From NCBI RefSeq assembly GCF_014838825.1, contig NZ_JACYMO010000002.1, positions 478,269-542,268 of the forward strand: a stretch of 64,000 nucleotides of DNA. The letters are read 5' to 3'. This DNA comes from Erwinia persicina. Its GTDB lineage: Bacteria; Pseudomonadota; Gammaproteobacteria; Enterobacterales; Enterobacteriaceae. The stretch's first letter is position 1. Each line of letters starts with the position of its first letter. The notes under the pieces are model-generated. The model saw nothing but the letters and a program-made list of their open reading frames with translations, was not told the DNA's origin and did no database searches. A program made the position numbers and the translations under genes. This document shows, piece after piece, positions 21,124 to 28,781 of the stretch.

Positions 21124-21915
21124 TCAGGAGAGTTCAGGACGCCCGAAACGACGGTTAACCAGCACCGGAAGAGCACGGCGAACATCAGCAATACGTTCGG
21201 GGTCAACGTCGGCAAGCACCAGCGCCGGCCCCTCAGCCGCCTGGGCAATGGCAACACCGAGCGGGTCTACCACCATACTGTGACCAATATTGCGCGGCCC
21301 GCACTCCCCGGTAGCCAGCACGTAGCAGGTATTTTCCAGCGCCCGCGCCGTGATCAGCACCTCCCAGTGCTTCTCTTTCATCGGCCCACGCACCCATGCC
21401 GCCGGTAACACCAGCAGATCGGCCCCGTCCAGCACCAGACGACGTGCCAGTTCAGGAAAACGGATGTCATAGCAGGTCATCAGCCCGACCTTCAGGCCAT
21501 CCACATCGATCAGCGGGGGGATGCTGTCGCCAGGGCTTACATTACGTGACTCCTGGACCGCAAAAGCATCGTAGAGGTGGAGTTTGTCATAGCGGGCAAG
21601 GAGGGTGCCACCACGCATCGCGACCAGCACGTTGCGTACCCGTCCGCCCTCATCCGGCACGTGCAGAGTCAGCACGGTGGTCAGGTTATTCTTGCCGCTG
21701 GCAGCCAGCAGCTGGCTGAGAAAGGGGCCATCCAGTGCCTGAGCAGACTTCACCGCCAGATCGGGATCGGTGATGTCTCTTGCCAGCACGGCCTCCGGCA
21801 GCACCAGCAGCCGCGCACCCTGTTGCTCTGCCTGCTGCATCAGTCCAACGCAGGTCCGGGCATTGTCCTGCCATTCACGACTGACGGCAAACTGCCCCAA
21901 AGCCACTTTCATCAT
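21124..21915 (-). CDS. ybeM: Nit1-type deaminated glutathione amidase (YbeM family)
   Basis: Carbon-nitrogen hydrolase (nitrilase superfamily), 263 residues. In this family the enzyme removes deaminated glutathione, a side product of transaminases. The catalytic triad is visible: Glu in VLPEAVLA (about 41), Lys in RYDKLHLYDAF (about 111) and Cys in GLMTCYDIRFPE (about 148). The gene is complete here, whereas the E. coli K-12 copy is disrupted. Translation may start at either of two adjacent ATGs. It follows the GNAT gene without a gap (TGA then ATG), so the two are probably co-transcribed. Confidence 0.9.
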   Translation of the reverse strand: MMKVALGQFAVSREWQDNARTCVGLMQQAEQQGARLLVLPEAVLARDITDPDLAVKSAQALDGPFLSQLLAASGKNNLTTVLTLHVPDEGGRVRNVLVAMRGGTLLARYDKLHLYDAFAVQESRNVSPGDSIPPLIDVDGLKVGLMTCYDIRFPELARRLVLDGADLLVLPAAWVRGPMKEKHWEVLITARALENTCYVLATGECGPRNIGHSMVVDPLGVAIAQAAEGPALVLADVDPERIADVRRALPVLVNRRFGRPELS

Positions 21916-22341
21916 TCAGTTCAGCTCTTTGATGTGGTAACGCGGTGATTCATCGTAGCCTTCACGCGCGTAGAACGCATTCGCTTTTTCGCGGCGCTGG
22001 TGACAGTGCACTTCCATCCGGTCGCAGGCACGCTGGCGGGCCAGCTGTTCAGCATGCTGCAGCAACTGCTGGCCGGCACCTTTACTGCGTTCCCCCTCCG
22101 CAATACAGAAATAGCTGATACGGGCAAAATCCCCGGCCAGGGCCAGCTGAGGGATAAAATGCAGCGACAGAAAGCCCAGCACCGTATCACCGTGTTCAGC
22201 AATCAGCAGGCGTTCAGTCTCATCAATCATCAGCTGGGCGAGGCGACGCTCAATAAACGGTGCCGTATCGGCGTACCCCAGCTCGGCTAACAGTGCGCTG
22301 AGGGCAAAGGCATCTTTCGATTCGGCCAGACGAATATTCAT
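21916..22341 (-). CDS. GNAT-family N-acetyltransferase
   Basis: Predicted acetyl-CoA-dependent acetyltransferase of 141 residues; the substrate is unknown. The GNAT fold is shown by ISYFCIAEGERSKGAGQQLLQHAEQLARQ, carrying the Q/RxxGxG/A acetyl-CoA loop in a variant form (RSKGAG), and the C-terminal HRREKANAFYAREGY motif. It is directly coupled to the amidase gene behind it. In E. coli the fluoride channel gene crcB lies in this interval; here the GNAT takes the place and no CrcB-like frame was found. Confidence 0.85.
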   Translation of the reverse strand: MNIRLAESKDAFALSALLAELGYADTAPFIERRLAQLMIDETERLLIAEHGDTVLGFLSLHFIPQLALAGDFARISYFCIAEGERSKGAGQQLLQHAEQLARQRACDRMEVHCHQRREKANAFYAREGYDESPRYHIKELN

Positions 22342-22506
22342 GGGTCATTCTCCGCAATATGCCAGCAGCAGGGGTTAACAGGTGAAGTTTCCTGTCTGAA
22401 GTTATAGCGTCCACAGGGCAGTACAGGCAAGGAGCCAGATCACAGGCTCATGTTACAAAAGCTGACTGGTGTAAAAAAGAGGCGATTTTTCATCCGCCCG
22501 GCACAA

Positions 22507-22523
22507 TTTAATGTTTCCTTAAT
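22507..22523 (+). promoter_or_regulatory. consensus PmrA (BasR) box
   Basis: TTTAAT-GTTTC-CTTAAT fits the PmrA direct-repeat consensus YTTAAK-N5-YTTAAK at every position. It lies 47 bases before a 31-codon open frame on the same strand. The region from 22342 to 22734 holds nothing else apart from that frame and the cspE terminator. Confidence 0.55.
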
Positions 22524-22570
22524 ACTGCTGCGGCACACTGAAGAGAATCCTACCCGCAGAGATGATAGCC

Positions 22571-22666
22571 ATGCACCTCCTTCCCCGCACCCGAAATGAA
22601 TATGTCGCCGTCCTGCTCACGGGCGCGGCGACCCTCTTCTGGCTGGCAGAATATTTTACGCCGTAA
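22571..22666 (+). CDS. 31-residue single-span membrane peptide, possibly PmrA-controlled
   Basis: An ATG at 22571 opens 31 codons ending in TAA at 22664-22666. The peptide has a basic start (MHLLPRTRNEY), one hydrophobic span (VAVLLTGAATLFWLA) and an aromatic end (EYFTP). A modest ribosome-binding site (AGAG, about 8 bases away) precedes it. The layout resembles PmrR, the roughly 30-residue PmrA-induced inner-membrane peptide of Salmonella and E. coli that inhibits LpxT, but sequence likeness by eye is weak. The upstream PmrA box is the main reason to believe it. It may also be non-coding. Confidence 0.45.
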   Translation: MHLLPRTRNEYVAVLLTGAATLFWLAEYFTP

Positions 22667-22686
22667 AATTCTGGCGCAACAGAAGC

Positions 22687-22716
22687 AAAAAAAAACCCGC
22701 CTTCAGGCGGGTTTTT
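22687..22716. terminator. terminator of cspE (bidirectional)
   Basis: The stem AAAAACCCGCC (22691-22701) and GGCGGGTTTTT (22706-22716), with loop TTCA, is flanked by A-runs on the left. It gives a U-tract for cspE on the minus strand and also ends the small + frame at 22571-22666. Confidence 0.9.
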
Positions 22717-22734
22717 AAAATTCTGTCTGATAAC

Positions 22735-22944
22735 TTAAATAGCGGCAACGTTAGCAGCAGATGGGCCTTTGGCACCGTTGGTGATTTCGAACTCTACGCG
22801 CTGACCTTCAGCCAGAGTTTTGAAACCATTGCTCTGGATGGCAGAGAAGTGAACGAACACATCTTTGCTACCATCTTCAGGAGTAATGAAACCGAATCCC
22901 TTGGACTCATTAAACCACTTAACGCTACCTTTGATCTTAGACAT
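22735..22944 (-). CDS. cspE: CspE-type cold-shock domain protein
   Basis: Single-stranded nucleic-acid-binding OB-fold protein, 69 residues, an RNA chaperone and transcription antiterminator. RNP1 is KGFGFITP and RNP2 is VFVHFSAI. The sequence [20 protein letters not shown] is that of CspE/CspC rather than the cold-induced CspA. Placement next to pagP matches E. coli. The 151-base leader contains no frame but is likely a structured 5' UTR. Confidence 0.95.
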   Translation of the reverse strand: MSKIKGSVKWFNESKGFGFITPEDGSKDVFVHFSAIQSNGFKTLAEGQRVEFEITNGAKGPSAANVAAI

Positions 22945-23095
22945 CTATATTACCTTTACATGAAAAATGGACACTAAACTGTGTCGGGGGTTAGTACAGC
23001 AATTGCCACGGCTTTTGTCCAGTAGCCGACGACGAAAAAGTGATAAATATCGCTTTTTTTACCATAGGTCATTTTTATCCCCCCCTTACTGGCAG

Positions 23096-23665
23096 TTAAA
23101 ACTGCCAGCGTAACCAGGCGAAATATACGTTGCCGTTATTGTAAGTTCCTGGAATGTAAGTCATCTGAAAGGTTGCCGGACCATAGCCTACAGATGCCAG
23201 AGGCAAGACTAGCGGAATGGGAATATAGTTCCAGTTATCACGCATTGTTACCCCAGCGGTATAACCTAAACCCAGACGAAAATCCGCATTACTAACCGGC
23301 CGCCAGGTCTTTTCCCAGCCATAACCGCCGATCGGTTCCCACTTGTTGTAGGAGTCTTTAAACGCCATCAGGTAGATGCCGTTCCAGTTGCCCTTATCGT
23401 CATAGCGAGAGACGCCCCCGCCCGCGCCCCAGGGGCGTTCATTGTAGCGGTCGGTCTTCTCTTTGTCATAGGTCCAGCGGTTATGCCAGGTAATGGCGGG
23501 AACATAGAGATCCACCGTTTGAGGTTCGTTCCACGTCTGGCTGACATTATTACTGAAGGTATGCCAGGTGCTGGCAACGCCATTCATTAGCGTTGCTGAC
23601 TGGGCTTGACCCAAAGTCATTCCACCGAGCAATGTCGACAGAATTAAGGCTGTTTTTTTATTCAC
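23096..23665 (-). CDS. pagP: PagP, lipid A palmitoyltransferase
   Basis: Outer-membrane eight-stranded barrel enzyme that moves palmitate from phospholipid to lipid A, giving resistance to cationic peptides. It has 189 residues with a signal peptide of about 24. The catalytic His is in [25 protein letters not shown] and the Asp and Ser are in the loops after it. The end of the barrel ([27 protein letters not shown]) ends in Phe, as needed for BAM assembly. A possible PhoP half-site and -10 lie about 100 bases upstream. Confidence 0.95.
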   Translation of the reverse strand: MNKKTALILSTLLGGMTLGQAQSATLMNGVASTWHTFSNNVSQTWNEPQTVDLYVPAITWHNRWTYDKEKTDRYNERPWGAGGGVSRYDDKGNWNGIYLMAFKDSYNKWEPIGGYGWEKTWRPVSNADFRLGLGYTAGVTMRDNWNYIPIPLVLPLASVGYGPATFQMTYIPGTYNNGNVYFAWLRWQF

Positions 23666-23757
23666 GATGTTTCACTGCTCCCTGGATGATAGCGACCTGC
23701 AACATCCGCGTCGTTTGTCAGAATTACTGACAAAAAGTATTACTTCTTCGATTAATC

Positions 23758-23780
23758 ATTATATATAAGACAGTTAAACG
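23758..23780 (-). promoter_or_regulatory. possible PhoP-type promoter of pagP
   Basis: On the minus strand a CGTTTA half-site (23780-23775) is followed after five bases by a weak second half (CTTATA) and then TATAAT (23763-23758) as -10. The predicted start lies about 85 bases before pagP. PhoP control of pagP is established in relatives; this site is only a partial match. The rest of the AT-rich gap 23666-24147 shows nothing else recognisable. Confidence 0.3.
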
Positions 23781-24147
23781 TCCCATTAATCAGTGATGCC
23801 TGTCTGACAGGTGAACAGGGCTTTCTATTTTTTTATATTATATAACATAAGGATATAAAAAAATATAATTGCCCTACGGAAATATAACATTAGGGAAATT
23901 CGCCAATATCAGGAACCTACTTTCCAAAAAGCGCGATTAATTTGACCTTTCAGAATTGAATTATCGATGATGAAAACGTTAACTTGATGAATATCATCAC
24001 AATACTTAAAAAATGATGTTTCCAATCCCGATCAGCCTTAACCAAAAGCAGTATTAATAAATAAAAACAATATAAATCAAACTGTTAAATATAATAACAC
24101 CCTGGTTTGATTAATAAATATTATTTATAGATCTCTGTGGATTTTTT

Positions 24148-24165
24148 GATAAGATAATTCTCATC
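24148..24165 (+). promoter_or_regulatory. Fur-box-like sequence before the zinc-ribbon gene
   Basis: GATAAGATAATTCTCATC resembles three GATAAT-type hexamers of the Fur consensus, and it contains GATAAT as a possible -10. It is 33 bases before the predicted start of the small zinc-ribbon gene. One base is missing relative to the 19-mer consensus. Confidence 0.35.
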
Positions 24166-24198
24166 CAATGCAGCTCAGGAAGAGTAGAGGCGATGAAA

Positions 24199-24405
24199 AT
24201 GCTAAGGTGTGGCAGATGCGGAAGTACCAAATTCAAATTTACGACATCTGTGGGTAATAACGAAGAACAGCACGGTGCCGTCTGCGCCGTTTGCCACAAG
24301 CGCCTGAATGCGCATGATACCTGCGACCGATCGGCTGAGAAAGGGTCCTCAAGGCTGGCCGGAGACGATCGCCAGGCAAAAAGAACGGGGCCAGCCTGTC
24401 GCTGA
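24199..24405 (+). CDS. small zinc-ribbon protein of unknown function
   Basis: A 68-residue frame starting MLRCGRCGSTKFKF, with two cysteine pairs (CGRC and CAVC) about 25 residues apart, the pattern of a zinc ribbon. The ATG at 24199 sits eight bases after AGAGG; an ATG at 24193 is too close to it. The last 25 residues are polar and overlap the transcription terminator. No close family was recognised. A Fur-box-like sequence overlaps its probable promoter. Confidence 0.6.
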   Translation: MLRCGRCGSTKFKFTTSVGNNEEQHGAVCAVCHKRLNAHDTCDRSAEKGSSRLAGDDRQAKRTGPACR

Positions 24406-24416
24406 CCCCGTGTTTT
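24385..24416 (+). terminator. terminator overlapping the end of the zinc-ribbon gene
   Basis: ACGGGGCCAGC (24385-24395) pairs with GCTGACCCCGT (24401-24411) with one mismatch and a five-base loop, followed by GTTTT. The stop codon of the zinc-ribbon gene is inside the right arm. Confidence 0.65.
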
Positions 24417-24449
24417 GAAACAGTGCAGTCACACCCTGTCTGCCTTCGA

Positions 24450-24533
24450 TCAGAAAATGAGCTTAAATACGCCCGTAATCGTCAGCAGGCCGACGATGAA
24501 AATGATCGCAATAATCCAGAGAATAATTTTCAT
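24450..24533 (-). CDS. yohP: YohP-like 27-residue membrane protein
   Basis: A 28-codon frame with ribosome-binding site GGGCAAGGA encodes MKIILWIIAIIF followed by a second hydrophobic half ending VFKLIF. This is nearly the same as E. coli YohP, a 27-residue inner-membrane protein whose mRNA is membrane-targeted and whose function is unknown. It lies between the terminator of the zinc-ribbon gene and that of the ygbN operon, on the minus strand. It is too short for ordinary gene finders. Confidence 0.8.
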   Translation of the reverse strand: MKIILWIIAIIFIVGLLTITGVFKLIF

Positions 24534-24552
24534 TCCTTGCCCTCTTCTCAAT

Positions 24553-24579
24553 AAAAAAGTCACTACCACGTAGTGACTT
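24553..24579 (-). terminator. terminator of the ygbJKLMN-type operon
   Basis: A perfect 9-bp stem AAGTCACTA (24557-24565) and TAGTGACTT (24571-24579) with loop CCACG has an A-run on its left. Read on the minus strand this gives a U-tract. It lies 42 bases after the permease gene and just upstream of yohP. Confidence 0.8.
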
Positions 24580-24620
24580 AAGTATAGAAGAAGATTTCAG
24601 TTTCGCGTCTGGCGTCGTGA

Positions 24621-25976
24621 CTAGATCATCAGAGACAGCAGCCAGACCAGCACAAACCCCGTCAGCCCCATCGCCGTCGTCAGTACCGTCCAGGTTTTCA
24701 GGCCATCCGCCACCGACAGGCCAAGGTAGCGCGTCACAACCCAGAAACCGGCATCATTGACGTGGGACAGCCCCAGCCCACCGAAGCAGGCCGAAAGCGT
24801 CACCAGCACCAGTTGCATATCACTCAGTCCAGTTACCGCCTGGGTCAGCAGTCCGCTGGTGGTTAAGATAGCCACGGTAGCAGACCCCTGCGAAGCGCGC
24901 AGTGCCAGAGAAAGGATGAACGCCGCGGGGATCAGCGGCAGGTGGATGGTCTCCAGCGACAGCGCCAGCGCATTGCCTACGCCGGATTCGACCAGCACCT
25001 TACCAAAGGCTCCCCCTGCCCCGGCTACCAGAATCACCCCTGCTGAACCGGGAATCGCCCGATCGAGAAGCTCACTCAGTTTATCTTTACTCCAGCCACG
25101 GCGCAGGCCTAACAGCCAGGCAGAGAGGGCAAGGGCAATCAGCAATGCAATGGCCGGTGTCCCTATCAGGGTAAGGCACTGCCGCAGTGTACTGCCTTCC
25201 GCTAATACGCTGTGCGCCAGCGTACCCACCACGATCAGCACAATGGGCACGACAATTAGCGAGGAGATCAGCCAGGCTCCCGGCGGTTGCTCCTGGTTCT
25301 GGCGCGGGCTGCTCTCCGGCTTTGCCAGCTGAAGCTGCTCCAGCACATCAAGTGAGAGATGATACTGACGCCGGTTCATGCCCTTTGCGACAAAGTACCC
25401 CACCACTCCAACCGGAACCGACACACCGATCCCCAGCAGCATCAGCCAGCCCATATCGGCGCCTAACAGCCCGGCCGCCGCCGCCGCTCCGGGATGCGTC
25501 GGCAACGCCACATGAACGGTTAACATCACCCCGGCCATGGGCAGGCCGTACTTAAGCGGCGATACGCGCGCCACTTTGGTGAAACCGTAAATCAGCGGGA
25601 TCACGATGATAAAGCCCACTTCAAAGAAGACCGGAATGCCCAGAATAAAAGCGGCCATCGTCAGCGCTGCGACGGTCCGCTTCACGCCCAGGGTATGGGT
25701 GAAACGCTGCGCCAGGGACTCTGCCCCGCCGGACGATTCAATAATTGCTCCGAGCATTGCCCCCAGCACAATAATGATGGTGATTGATCCCAGCAGCCCC
25801 CCCATTCCGGAAACAATGACTTTCATGATGTTATCGGCCGGAATACCGGTCGATATCGCCACCAGCAGGCTGACGACAATCAGCGCGACAAACGGATGAA
25901 CCCTGGCTTTGATGACCAGTAACAGCAGTATCAGCACGCTGGCGACAGCAATAGTGAGTAACAGGGCAGTAGACAT
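24621..25976 (-). CDS. ygbN: GntP-family permease of the tetronate operon (YgbN-like)
   Basis: Inner-membrane proton-coupled sugar-acid importer, 451 residues with about 12-14 hydrophobic segments. The GntP/gluconate family marks are clear: an N-terminal pair of helices, ALPTHPGAAAAAGLLGADMGW near residue 160, and LRASQGSATVAILTTSGLL plus GLGLSHVNDAGFWVVTRYLG in the last third. The operon context (dehydrogenase, kinase, decarboxylase, isomerase for four-carbon acids) suggests that it imports threonate and/or erythronate. It is the last gene, 143 bases after otnI; that gap carries a strong hairpin. Confidence 0.88.
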   Translation of the reverse strand: MSTALLLTIAVASVLILLLLVIKARVHPFVALIVVSLLVAISTGIPADNIMKVIVSGMGGLLGSITIIIVLGAMLGAIIESSGGAESLAQRFTHTLGVKRTVAALTMAAFILGIPVFFEVGFIIVIPLIYGFTKVARVSPLKYGLPMAGVMLTVHVALPTHPGAAAAAGLLGADMGWLMLLGIGVSVPVGVVGYFVAKGMNRRQYHLSLDVLEQLQLAKPESSPRQNQEQPPGAWLISSLIVVPIVLIVVGTLAHSVLAEGSTLRQCLTLIGTPAIALLIALALSAWLLGLRRGWSKDKLSELLDRAIPGSAGVILVAGAGGAFGKVLVESGVGNALALSLETIHLPLIPAAFILSLALRASQGSATVAILTTSGLLTQAVTGLSDMQLVLVTLSACFGGLGLSHVNDAGFWVVTRYLGLSVADGLKTWTVLTTAMGLTGFVLVWLLSLMI

Positions 25977-26078
25977 CTTTTCAGCCTCACAGGATTTTAG
26001 TTATATGCAGTGCTCTGCAGCACCGTTCTTTTCTCTCTTTCCCCGGCCCGCCGCCTGATTCAGGCAGCAAAAAGCCAG

Positions 26079-26101
26079 CGCTGCGTGCAGAACACGCAGC
26101 G
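26079..26101 (-). other. hairpin between otnI and the permease gene
   Basis: A perfect 9-bp stem CGCTGCGTG (26079-26087) and CACGCAGCG (26093-26101) with a five-base loop is followed on the minus strand, about eight bases on, by CTTTTTG. A second small stem (GCCTGAATCAGGC) follows. It could set the ratio of permease to enzymes by partial termination or RNA processing. Confidence 0.4.
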
Positions 26102-26119
26102 TCAGTAAAAACAACGCCG

Positions 26120-26896
26120 TTATTTGTAAGCGTTAAACCAGCCCAGTCCTTCCAGCGTGGTGGTGCGGGGGAAATATTCGCAGCCGATCCAGCCGGTATA
26201 ACCGCTGCGATCCAGCAGATCGAACAGCCACGGATAGTTGATCTCCCCTTCATCCGGCTCGTGGCGATCCGGCGCAGAAGCAATCTGGATATGCTGGTAC
26301 TGCCCGACATAGTCAGCAATCAGATGGCTTAAGTTGCCATCCACCCGCTGGGCATGGAAAAGATCGAGCTGACTGAACACCCCCGGCCGGTCGATACGCT
26401 TCAGCATCTCCAGCACCTGATACTGACTGGCGTAGAGGTAACGGGGCTTCGTCACCGGATTCAGCGCTTCAAGCAGAATACGCACCCCGTGCGGAGCAAA
26501 CTTTGCGGCGGCATAGCGTACGTTATCAATAAAGGTGCGGCAGTAAGCCTCACGATCGGCACCATCCGGGACGACCGCCGCCATGATATGCACCTGACGG
26601 CAGTTGAGCGCCAGCGCATACCCCAGGGCGCGGTCAATATCCTCACGAGCATCGGCTTCACGACCCGGGATAGCCGCAACGCCCCACTCACCTGCCGCGG
26701 TATTGCCCGGAGCCGTGTTAAATAACACCAGCTCCAGATGATTGCGGACTAAGGCCTGCCTGATCGCCCCGGCCTCATGGTCGTAGGGAAACAGAAACTC
26801 CACTCCGTGAAAACCGGCTTCTGCCGCCGCATCAAAACGCGACAAAAACGGCAGTTCAGTAAACAGTGTGGAAAGATTGGCAGCAAATTTAGGCAT
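26120..26896 (-). CDS. otnI: 2-oxo-tetronate isomerase OtnI
   Basis: Hydroxypyruvate-isomerase-like (AP endonuclease 2 barrel) enzyme, 258 residues. It interconverts 2-oxo- and 3-oxo-tetronate so that both erythronate- and threonate-derived acids reach the kinase. The metal-binding and general-base residues lie in typical segments: [41 protein letters not shown] and the closing [13 protein letters not shown]. It is equivalent to E. coli YgbM (OtnI). It begins two bases after otnC. Confidence 0.9.
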   Translation of the reverse strand: MPKFAANLSTLFTELPFLSRFDAAAEAGFHGVEFLFPYDHEAGAIRQALVRNHLELVLFNTAPGNTAAGEWGVAAIPGREADAREDIDRALGYALALNCRQVHIMAAVVPDGADREAYCRTFIDNVRYAAAKFAPHGVRILLEALNPVTKPRYLYASQYQVLEMLKRIDRPGVFSQLDLFHAQRVDGNLSHLIADYVGQYQHIQIASAPDRHEPDEGEINYPWLFDLLDRSGYTGWIGCEYFPRTTTLEGLGWFNAYK

Positions 26897-26898
26897 AT

Positions 26899-27522
26899 TC
26901 AGCTCCGTAATTCAGCCACTTCGTCATCGTTGAGATAACGGATTGGGCGGTCACCCAGCGTAAAGATCAGTCGGGCTGTCTCTTCCAGTTCTTCAGTGTT
27001 GTCGGCGGCTTCACGCAGGGTTTTTCCCACCACGACCGGGCCATGATTCGCCAGCAAAAACGCTTTGTAATGCGGTGCCAGTCGGGCCAGGTCCTCCCCC
27101 AGACGCGGGTCGCCGGGGCGGTAATACGGCACCACCGGCACATCCCCAACGCGCATGACCACATACGGCGTAAACGGACGAATACAGTTTTTACTGTCCA
27201 GATCCTGCAGGCAGGAGAGCGCCGTCAGGTAGAGGCAGTGCAGATGAACAATCGCACCGCACGCCGGATTATTCAGATAGATAGCACGGTGGAAGCTGAT
27301 CTCTTTCGAGGGTTTATCCCCCCCGATCCACTCACCTTCCGGGGTCACTTTCGACAGCCTGTCGGCCTTAAGTTCTCCCAGGCAGGAGCCGGTTGGCGTT
27401 GCCAGCAGCGATCCATCCTCCAGGCGCATGGACAGATTCCCCGCCGATCCGGTGGCATAGCCGCGCTGGAAAAACGAGGCGCCCAGACGGACCATCTCTT
27501 CGCGAGCCTGTTGTTCAGTCAT
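26899..27522 (-). CDS. otnC: 3-oxo-tetronate 4-phosphate decarboxylase OtnC
   Basis: Class II aldolase-fold enzyme, 207 residues, homologous to E. coli YgbL. It decarboxylates 3-oxo-tetronate 4-phosphate to dihydroxyacetone phosphate. The zinc site is seen in [14 protein letters not shown] (HxH) and in [11 protein letters not shown] (third His). Substrate-phosphate residues include [10 protein letters not shown] and [10 protein letters not shown]. It overlaps the start of otnI by close spacing and the end of otnK by four bases. Confidence 0.92.
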   Translation of the reverse strand: MTEQQAREEMVRLGASFFQRGYATGSAGNLSMRLEDGSLLATPTGSCLGELKADRLSKVTPEGEWIGGDKPSKEISFHRAIYLNNPACGAIVHLHCLYLTALSCLQDLDSKNCIRPFTPYVVMRVGDVPVVPYYRPGDPRLGEDLARLAPHYKAFLLANHGPVVVGKTLREAADNTEELEETARLIFTLGDRPIRYLNDDEVAELRS

Positions 27523-28781
27523 ACTGCAAACTCCCTTTGTGCGCGGGCAAAAAAGTTTTCATCGCCGAAATTCCCGGATTTCAGCGCCAGCGAGACCGGC
27601 TGGCTGACGGCCCGTACCCAGGGGACGCCAGGAGAGATAGTCGGGCCGATATGAAAAGCATCGATACCCAGCGTCTGTGCGACCACTCCGGAGGTTTCGC
27701 CTCCCGCGACAATAAAGCGCTGCCAGCCGCGCTGCTGCAGGTTGCGCACCAGCGCGGAGAACAACTGCTCTACCGCCTCACTGCTGCGCTCTGCGCCGTA
27801 CTGCTGCTGAATACGCTGTAAGGCTTCTGGTTCGGAGGTGGCGTACACCAGCGGTGCCAGGGGAGCGGTCTCATGCTGTGCCACCCAGTCACTGAGTTCA
27901 CTGGCGTAGCCGTCGCGGTCATGCAGCGCCCGTTCCACGTCGACAGCGCAGGCTGCCGCCTGCTGACGATAGCGTGCCACCTGGCGATTGGTCATGCTGG
28001 AACAGGAGCCCGACAGCACCACAGCACGCGCGCCCTGCGGATTACCTGCGGCCTGGGCGTGCGTCGCATCATAACCTTCCGTGGCCCACTGCCGCGCCAG
28101 CCCGATAGCCAGCCCTGAACCGCCGGTCACCAGGCGCCTGTCCTTCAGGGCTTCCCCCTGGGTCAGCAGATGCTGTTCAGTCAGCGCATCCAGTACCGCA
28201 TAGCGCACCCCTTCATGCGCCAGCGCCTCCAGTGCCTGCTGCACCGCTGCCGCACCGCGATCGAGCGTCTGGCTGTCAATTAATCCCGCTTTGCCGCTGC
28301 CCTGGGCTTCGATCAGACGCAGCAGATTACTGTCGGTCATGGGCGTGACCGGATGGTGACGCATCCCGGAATCCGACAGCAGCTGATCCATCACAAACAG
28401 ATGCCCCTTATAGACCGTTCGCCCGTTGACCGGCAGCGATGGAGAAATAATGGTCTGCGTTTCCCCCAACGCCGCCAGCAGGGCATCGGTGACCGGGCCA
28501 ATATTGCCGCGTGGCGTACTGTCAAAAGTCGAACAGTATTTAAAGTAGAACCGCTCACAGCCCTGCTCCTGCAACCAGCGCAGCGCCTGCAACGAGTCCG
28601 TCACGGCTTTTTCAGGTGCGCAGGAGCGCGATTTCAGGCTGACCACAAGGGCATCGGCCGTATGGGCCAGCGGCTGCTCAGGAACGCCGTTGACCTGCAC
28701 GGTAGACATTCCGTTCTGCACCAGGAAACTGGCAATATCCGTTGCCCCGGTAAAATCATCAGCAATCACACCCAGACGCAT
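27519..28781 (-). CDS. otnK: 3-oxo-tetronate kinase OtnK
   Basis: DUF1537 four-carbon acid sugar kinase, 420 residues. The N-terminal domain begins LGVIADDFTGATDIASFLV, the family signature with the substrate Asp pair. The C-terminal nucleotide-binding domain contains IVAGGETSGVVAQTLGI, the GGETSG ATP-binding motif. It phosphorylates the 3-oxo acid made by LtnD. It matches E. coli YgbK. The ATG overlaps the ltnD stop by one base. Confidence 0.93.
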   Translation of the reverse strand: MRLGVIADDFTGATDIASFLVQNGMSTVQVNGVPEQPLAHTADALVVSLKSRSCAPEKAVTDSLQALRWLQEQGCERFYFKYCSTFDSTPRGNIGPVTDALLAALGETQTIISPSLPVNGRTVYKGHLFVMDQLLSDSGMRHHPVTPMTDSNLLRLIEAQGSGKAGLIDSQTLDRGAAAVQQALEALAHEGVRYAVLDALTEQHLLTQGEALKDRRLVTGGSGLAIGLARQWATEGYDATHAQAAGNPQGARAVVLSGSCSSMTNRQVARYRQQAAACAVDVERALHDRDGYASELSDWVAQHETAPLAPLVYATSEPEALQRIQQQYGAERSSEAVEQLFSALVRNLQQRGWQRFIVAGGETSGVVAQTLGIDAFHIGPTISPGVPWVRAVSQPVSLALKSGNFGDENFFARAQREFAV

